64,000 nucleotides of DNA from Selaginella moellendorffii (Eukaryota > Streptophyta > Lycopodiopsida > Selaginellales > Selaginellaceae), in the NCBI RefSeq assembly GCF_000143415.4, contig NW_003314293.1:836062-900061 (forward strand). The letters run 5' to 3'. This document shows, piece after piece, positions 57,613 through 64,000 of the stretch. The notes beneath the pieces were generated by a model. It saw only the letters and a list, made by a program, of their open reading frames with translations, searched no databases and was not told the origin of the DNA. Position 1 is the first letter of the stretch. The number at the start of each line of letters is the position of its first letter. Made by a program: the position numbers and the translations under genes.

Positions 57613-60405
57613 ATGGCGTCCTTTTTTGCAGTTATGGATGAGCTTGAATATTCCATCCTGGCTGTGGGCACTGAAATCGAAGAATTGAAAGAACAACTGA
57701 AAAGCGAGAAAGATCCTGAAGAGAAAAGGCATCTGTGGGAGGAGAAGTGGCAACTGCGGAAGAAGGAGGAGCAGCTGCGGAAGAAGGAGCTTGTCCTGCT
57801 CAAATCTAATGGTAAGTACATGCTATGCGCGATCTGAGAGATTTGATGCACACTCCTAGCCTTGCCCTGCAAAAGCCCCAATCAGCTGCTTTTCATATCT
57901 GCCGCAGAAGCCCCAAATGTCGAGCTTTGTTTCGTTGCCATCTCGAATCGAAAAAGCCACTCGAGGTGCACTTCCATCCTTTTGCATTTTATCCCTTGTT
58001 TGCCCCATCCAAAGCTTGCGCCATTGATCCCATAGCTCTAAGTCTGCCACAGCTCGAAACCGAGGAGACGTTTGGAAGACATTGCTTAAAAACTCACTTT
58101 TTTTCTGCCGTTTTTTTTTCTCCGTTCTAAGCTTGTGCTTTTGTCTTGTGCAGCTCAAGAAATTCCAACTGCTGGTGAAGTATTAATCGAGGCTCTCCCC
58201 CGCGTAGACGCTTTTATCCAAAAGGCCCGGGAGTCTATCAAGCAGCTTGGAGCTGTGCCCACAGTGAAGGGGAAGCCCAGCCTACTTTTAGCGGGCTTGG
58301 GAACAAGCTTTCTGACGCAGTCTGGTGATCTGGGCAAGATGCTAGACAGTAAAGGTCCGGTGGTTTCTGTGGTGGGCACATCGGGTTCAGGGAAAACAAG
58401 GACGTTGCTGGAGCTTCTCTGTTCGAGAATTGGGCTTTACTTCGTAGCTGACATGCAGGGTAACTTTGGGTTTGAGGACTTAACATTATTGCGCAGCTTG
58501 GTTCTGGAAGGCGTGGCATATGACGTTCGAGCTGCTCTAGCTCAGTCGGTAGTACGAGCTTCAGTTTTAGCTCGGTTATTTCTACTTAAGCGTTGTCTTG
58601 AGGTGAAGTTCTCGGCACGGGAATGGTTGCTACTCCAGCTTCTGGGAAGTCAGTTTGTGCAGGTGGATATTTGCAGGGATTTAACGGGGTCTTTGCTCGT
58701 CAAGTTGGAAGCTCTAGGTGTAGTGAGAAGGCAGGAAACCTTAGAGGAAGAGATCAATGAGCAGTGGCAGCAGGTTATAGGGATGGCTACTGATGTAGTC
58801 GTTGTGTTGGATGAAGCGCAGGCGCTCTTCGAGTTGCACAAAGATCAGTTTAAGCCTTTTGGCGGAGGGACTGGGACGAGGAGTTCGTTCCATCAAGTGT
58901 ATGAGGCACTTAGCCGGCCTTCCAGAGGTGTGACTGCCAAGCTGCTGCTCTCGGCTACTTGTTTGGCCGGATACAAGGAAACGGAGGTTTTCTCGCCGGC
59001 AATTGCCAAACAGCTGTTACGGGGTCCTGCTTTCTGTTCCTTCGGCAAGTTTCGAGACACGGGTGACATGTACAAGTACATGAAGAATTTTGTTGCTGTC
59101 GATGACACTGTTGATGAAGAGTTGCTCCAGAGGTTCGTAGGGAGATACAGACCACTGGCTCGGGTTCTTGAGGATTTTCTGGAAAAGCAACGCTCTCTCA
59201 ATGAGTCGCTTAAGAGTGTCCGATCGATGCTCGCGAAGGAGGACTCGGAAGGATCTTACGTCACGGTTTTGAAGCGCATCCAGGTCCAGCCACGGATTCA
59301 CAACGTGGAGCTGATCCAATTGTGCCGGATGATACGTCTGACAAGCCAATATGTTGGAAAGTACTACTGCACCAGGAAAGAGGAAGTCGAGCTGATTCAC
59401 CATGGGCTAGCTTATTTGGATGCTGTTGATGTGGATAAGGGAGAGTTCGGGCTGGAAGGAACGATCGAGGAACCACTCGTGTTGGAAGCGCTTGAGTACT
59501 ATTTCCGTGAGGACAACGCCCCTCTTCACATAATGAATCGTCTCAATTCACCATCGGCAGGATTCAACCTCGAGATAGCTGCAGCAGATGCTCTTTGCAG
59601 TTTTCTTTCGGCTGGCAAGTTCAGTAATCATCCTATCTTTGAGGGCGCAACTGCTTTACCAGACATCTTCTGCCAGCAGCTGAGGTTGTGGTCAGCAGAC
59701 AGCCTTCGACTGGTGTGTAGTACCAAGGGAATGACGAGCTATCTCGCTGGTGGGATGGGAACAGCAAAGGTTCTCCACCCGGAATTCCTAGCAGGTCCAG
59801 ATCTGGTGATCCCACTGAAGACGGAAGACAACAAGGAGCTGATCCTCTTTGCACAGTTCAGACTCCTGAACTTTCTTGACAAAAAGAAGTTCGAGCAGGG
59901 CGTGTCGACGACGAACCCTGAGTTCATATTCAGGTCTCGCAAGGCAGCGAAACTGAGGGCAGAGTTCAAGGAGGAGGTTGGTAACCGCTGGTGGAAGAAC
60001 GGCATTATCAGGTTGATGGTAGTGTATCCAGCAGTCTTCAAGAAGGAGCGTATGCCTCCTGCTGTTGAGGTGATTCCTGCTGCAGGCGGTGTTGGTCCCC
60101 AGCTCAAGATCATCATTCATGCTGGCAACGCAAAACAATTGTTTTCTCAGGAGTAAGTGGTCTTCATCTGTGTACTGTGATTGTTGCTAACTTGTTTTGA
60201 CAGTTTGGTAAACTTTCTGAACGTGTACAAGGGATTCAAAGTTGGAGAGCCGGAGTCCTTGGCACGTGCAGTTGATAAAGTGCTGGCATTGGACTTGCAT
60301 CGCTCGTTCAAGGACAGGCCTAGGAGGAAAAGAGATTTCGATGTAGCCTTTACTGAACTGGAAGACTACTGGGGTGATGAGGACGGAATGGAGTTGGATG
60401 TATAA
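57613..60405 (+). CDS. Crinkler-like P-loop NTPase, intact copy
   Basis: Three exons, 57613-57811, 58154-60152 and 60204-60405, with GTAAGT...TGTGCAG and GTAAGTGG...TTTTGACAG introns of 342 and 51 nt. The product is 799 residues. Residues 1-66 form a charged coiled coil (LKEQLKSEKDPEEKRHLWEE). Walker A is GTSGSGKT near residue 141 and Walker B is VVVVLDEAQ near 286, followed by a sensor-like LLLSATC. This order, with a coil, a STAND/AAA-like NTPase and a C-terminal region having PDLVIPLK and LILFAQFR (placed like the PD-(D/E)xK core of related proteins), resembles Crinkler-RHS-type NTPases, also reported in plants. A nuclease role is inference, since the expected E and K are F and Q here. The ATG at 57613 is chosen as the first in frame; introns keep frame exactly. 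Confidence 0.7.
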
Positions 60406-61102
60406 ATTGATAACTATAAACAGGTAATCCGGTCAGTTGTTTTGTCAAGCTTCCCCCCACCCAGGTACACATGCCCAAATCCTAGAAATAGTTTGAAGTT
60501 GTGTTTTGATCGATGTGGTTGCTAAAAGAAATATACATTTCCTTCCTATAAACCCTAGTAGTTTGGATAGTGTTAAAAGAGTTAAAGTTGTGTTTTTGTT
60601 TTGAAGATGCATGGATATTTTTTGGGAGTTGTGGGATGAGAATTTGTGCTAAATGACAGTAAAGATTTGGAGGAAATCAATGGGAGAGCTGGTTATATGA
60701 AATTGGTCAGGGAGGCTTTGTTGCTAGTGGCCAACCATGAATTTTAATCAAAGCTTATTAAAAACTGAGTGCAATTTCACTAACACTTAAAATCTCTTTA
60801 TCCAGGATGCTTTGAACAGGATTATGGTGAACCGGACAATTGTCATTGTAACCCATAAATTATTTACCATCATTTACCATCAAGAACACAAATTATTGTT
60901 CAGCTAACTATTCAGTAAAATCACTTGAAAAACATTCTAAAATGCTTTTAAACACTATTAGTCAAATAAGGCCTAACCTGACCCTTCCCTGAAGTAATTT
61001 TTGTTTGTTTCTTTTGTAACTCATTAGATTCTCACCTAGGTGCAATACAATGAAATCTGCACAGCATAGCACCTTTGTAATGCATGTGATCATGTATTTT
61101 AT
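60406..61102. other. Intergenic, no gene seen
   Basis: Counterpart of 8655-9355; nothing recognised. Confidence 0.6.
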
Positions 61103-62896
61103 TTGAATGACCCTGCAAAGAGGGCCACCCGCCAAGAGCTGCGATCCAGGGCCGGGAGCCAAAAGTTTTACACTGCCAATACTTTGGGCCAGCGAGTGCG
61201 ACTTCCCACGTACAAGCCTGGCCCCTGCTGTGTTTTTGTTTCTTCTGCCATGCAGGCTTCAACACGGCAAAAGATAACAAGATTTAACAAGAGGCGTCTA
61301 GCCTCGCAAAAGAAAGAACCACACACAAAAGGTCCACTGTATCCTGGTCTATTTGTGATAAGCTTGAGCTCAATCCCTGGATCTCATCGATACTTGCACC
61401 TCTTTGCTGCCAGAAGAATCTACACTCGCATTCTAACCTCCTCCTGGGCAATACACAACAGGCTGATTGCAATGTACACAAAACTGGGGGGCCTGGACGA
61501 CGCGACAAAGACTTTCGAGGAATTGCAACACAAGAATCTATTTCCTTCGTGCTAATTCTCTCTCCTTATGCACACGCTGGACAACTCAATCGCACTAAAT
61601 CCCTCTTTGATGCCATGCCTGCGTGGAATCTAGTTGCATGGAATGCGATGCTAACTGCATATACCCGTTCTGGGCATCTAGAGTATGCAAGGGCTGTGTT
61701 TGCAAATATGCCGGATAAAAATATTATTTCTTGGAACGTTATGTTAGCACTGTACGCACTGACCGGGAAATTGATTTTGCCACCGAGACCTTTCTACAAA
61801 TGCCTTTGGGAGTCTTTATCTCGTGGACAACTATACTTTCTGCATAGACCCAAACTGGGTATTTTGAAGAAGCTGAAATTATGCTGGAGGAACAGCATTC
61901 TTTTAATTTGTGGGTTTCTGGGCTTTCTTCTTATGCTAAACAAAAAACGAAGAATTTGTTTAAAAGAATGCCGTACAGAAATCTTATTGCTTGTAATGTG
62001 ATGGTCCTTACGTATGCCCAAAACGGGCATTTTGATCAAGCTTTTAGCTTTGTAGAAAGTTACATGCCTGAGAGGGATTTGGTTATGTGGACCTCCTTTC
62101 TCGCAGCATTGGCACAATACGGTCATGTGGAAGATGCCAAGCGTGTGTTTGATTTGTTGTTTATGACCAAATGGGCCAAAGGGATCTCATTGCAATGGCT
62201 GTGATGCTCTCGGCATATGCTCAAAATGGACAAATTGTCGAAGTGAAGAGATTCTATGAGAGCTTCCCAGAATGGAACATGGTATCGACTAACACGATGC
62301 TTTCGGCATAGGCCCAGCATGGCTATCTAGATCAAGCACTCGTCATCTTCGACAATATGCCCCAGAGAGACGAAGCAACTTGGAATGCTATACTCAAAAC
62401 GGACATCTTTCAGATGCCAAGAGAATCTTTCACTCCATGCCCAGCCGCAATATCATCTCGTGGAATACCATTCTAGCTGGTTTTGTGGAAAGTGGACAAC
62501 CAGCAGTGGTGAAGAAGGTTTTCAATGAGATGCAATCAACAATCCTTCCGGATGAGGCTTGCTTTGTCATGGTCCTCATTGCCAGCAGCCAAGATGGTTC
62601 GCCAGGGGATCCAGAACTTTAGAAGCATGGTTATCGACTATGGAATCCAACCTTTGAAGCAGCATTATTGCTGCATGGTTGATACTTTCAAGAGCTCGGC
62701 ATTTGGATGTGGCAATGGAGCTAATTGGGAGCATCCTTTCGTTGCTGATGGAGTGGATTGGATGTGCTTTCTTTCAGCTTGCGGGTGTCAAGCTCATGGT
62801 CATGCTGGCTTGAGTGTGGCAAGGCATACAATTGAGAAAGACGAGAAGAAAGCAGCGTTTTATGTGTCAGTGGCAAACATCTACTCAGAGCTTTGA
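61103..62896 (+). pseudogene. PPR protein pseudogene, copy 2, uninverted
   Basis: PPR repeats run in order on the plus strand: NRLIAMYTKLGGLDDATKTF, the AHAGQLNRTKSLFDAMP block, AWNAMLTAYTRSGHLEYARA, SWNVMLALYALTGK, then (after frameshifts) ACNVMVLTYAQNGHFDQAFS, MWTSFLAALAQYGHVEDAK, NGHLSDAKRIFHSMPSRNII and SWNTILAGFVESGQ. The end FYVSVANIYSEL resembles the E-type tail. At least four frameshifts or stops remain (near 61553, 61770, 62205 and the TAG near 62310), so it is dead. It preserves the original orientation of the part inverted in copy 1 (here 61632-62073). Confidence 0.8.
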
Positions 62897-62899
62897 TGT

Positions 62900-63119
62900 T
62901 AATGAAGGATCGCGAGAGAGAAATCTACTGCTGAGAACCACTTTGTTTGTTGTGGAGCAGGGCTTGAAGCTGGAGCAGGAGATGCTGGATCACCCACTGC
63001 TTCAAAAGGCGGAAGAGATTGGCGTTATGATTGTCAACGACTCCTTTAGAAAAGAATGCGTCCCTGTTGTGGCTTACAATCTCAATGATGCAACCGCAAA
63101 GGTGACAGCCGGAGTTTGA
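62900..63119 (+). other. Open stretch after the PPR locus, copy 2
   Basis: Same as 11142-11362, with Ala for Val at one site. Family unknown. Confidence 0.25.
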
Positions 63120-63353
63120 AGAGTAGTTCGTGAACGCAAAAAAAAAATGGAGATTATGTCGATACTCAGTGGCAATGGAATACTTGTTAGTGCGTGGTTA
63201 GGAATTTAGAATGGTCGTGGCAAACGGCATGGTACCATGGGCCACGCTGGATACCTCCACCCTTGAAAACCAAGACTCGAAAAATCATTGTATTTCAATT
63301 GTGATTTTGTGCCTGCTTGTTTGAAGCTAATTACAAAGAAAATCCTACAAAGC

Positions 63354-63876
63354 CTACTGGGACGCATAAATCAAAATCACTCTCGGATTCATATCGAGGA
63401 TTTCTTCTGCATAATAGTCCCTCAACATGTTGATGAAATAGCCATTGTAATCTAGAGCCGTCCAAAAGTCAGAGAGCTGGTGCTGGGCCTGGGATTTCAA
63501 GTAGCATCTGTGTAAGCGGCAGACGTTCTCGTGAAATGACGATCTCAGCTCTAGAACCTGTAAAATAGTTGGGATAATGAGAATATAACTCAAAAGAGAT
63601 AAAACGAAACTCCCTACCCTTGAATATAGTTTGTGGATGCCATCCTCCCAGCTCCTAATGTTCTTGAGCAAGGAGCAAAAGTTGAGCAAGCACTGCATTA
63701 TGTTGTTCATGCATGACTTCACTCCTGTGTGTTCCAAAGAAACACACACAAAGACAGCAGAAGGCATAAAAGTCTTGCTTTACTTCAGTGCTTACTGATG
63801 GACTGCATTGATCAAGTACTTGTGGTGAACTACCTCCAAGTCCTGCATGTCCTTGATATTCATAATACGTCTGCAA
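63354..63876 (-). CDS. Gamma-tubulin complex component-like 3' exons, copy 2
   Basis: Minus-strand exons at about 63796-63870 (DMQDLEVVHHKYLINAVHQ), 63618-63724 (CMNNIMQCLLNFCSLL, WEDGIHKLYSR) and 63354-63559 (VLELRSSFHENVCRLHRCYL, DFWTALDYNGYF, stop). The last two join in phase 0 through GTAGGG...TTTACAG. The pattern fits the C-terminal domain of GCP5/6-type proteins, which bind gamma-tubulin at microtubule-nucleating sites. Copy 2 keeps the two bases lost in copy 1, so its last exon is open to the end. The first junction does not resolve cleanly. The 5' part lies beyond the window. Confidence 0.45.
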
Positions 63877-64000
63877 GGAGAAAAAACTTGCAGCACGTTA
63901 TTCTATTTATCTCGTGTTTGATAGCACGAAGAAAATCGCCCCAGAAGCTGCGAATGTACGTGACATTGAAAAACTGTGACAAAATGCCCGATTTGAAGAA

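Larger units (their letters stand above)
55988..64000. repeat. Copy 2 of the host block (segmental duplication of 4225-12241)
   Basis: Direct repeat of 4225-12241, with offset 51763 at the left, changing by small indels to about 51759 at the right. Identity by eye is well above 99% over most of the length. It starts inside the Gypsy LTR (55988-56136), so that LTR insertion was duplicated with the block. It runs off the window. Confidence 0.95.

Overview
The window is eukaryotic, plant-type DNA. It has GT-AG introns (many only 38-54 nt in the gene models below), a PPR gene with plant-type repeats, an ABCB-transporter fragment, an F-box relic, a plant-style HMA metallochaperone and several LTR retrotransposon families primed by initiator-Met-tRNA-type sites. 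Very short introns, abundant PPRs and a Crinkler-like NTPase suggest a lycophyte such as Selaginella. That is an inference; no search was run. About three quarters of the window is mobile or duplicated DNA, and one 100-base N gap lies at 14331-14430.

Layout. 0.1-0.26 kb is a cluster of strong palindromes. 0.76-4.37 kb is a decayed Ty3/Gypsy element (family A) with a small TRIM-like element nested in its integrase. 4.37-12.9 kb is copy 1 of a host block: exon remnants of an unknown gene, a Crinkler-like NTPase gene, a PPR pseudogene, the 3' end of a gene resembling a gamma-tubulin complex component, and an ABCB fragment. 12.9-20.0 kb is Gypsy debris, a long LTR of a second family (B), and the best-preserved family A pol gene. 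19.96-31.77 kb is an 11.8-kb DNA transposon with perfect 22-bp terminal inverted repeats. 32.4-33.1 kb is a 12-bp minisatellite. 36.37-36.66 kb is a 287-bp MITE with the same termini as the large transposon. 36.75-37.16 kb is an intact three-exon HMA gene. 40.5-56.0 kb is mostly nested LTR families A and B, TRIM pieces and a third, inverted and split copy of the host block's left part. 55.99-64.0 kb is copy 2 of the host block, running off the window.

The most interesting object is the 11.8-kb transposon. A minus-strand gene encodes a probable DUF7869-like transposase. A plus-strand, intron-rich reading frame joins a ParB/sulfiredoxin-like region, a possible Rossmann methyltransferase-like region, a long acidic linker and an FCP1-type HAD phosphatase domain. 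More than twenty copies of a quasi-palindrome (arms ATGGCRTG and CAYGCCAT around about 6 bases) are scattered through the element: near its ends, inside coding exons, and filling most of several very short introns. Two more lie in the MITE. I saw no full copy elsewhere in the window. Eight in-frame stops in its two genes can all be explained by C-to-T changes on one strand or the other, so this copy looks like a methylated, dying element.

The two host-block copies are nearly identical but have decayed differently. Copy 1 has a 1-base deletion in the NTPase gene, a 453-bp in-place inversion in the PPR locus and a 2-base deletion in the gamma-tubulin-component-like exon. Copy 2 lacks these lesions. 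Stops shared by both copies show that the PPR locus was already dead before the duplication.
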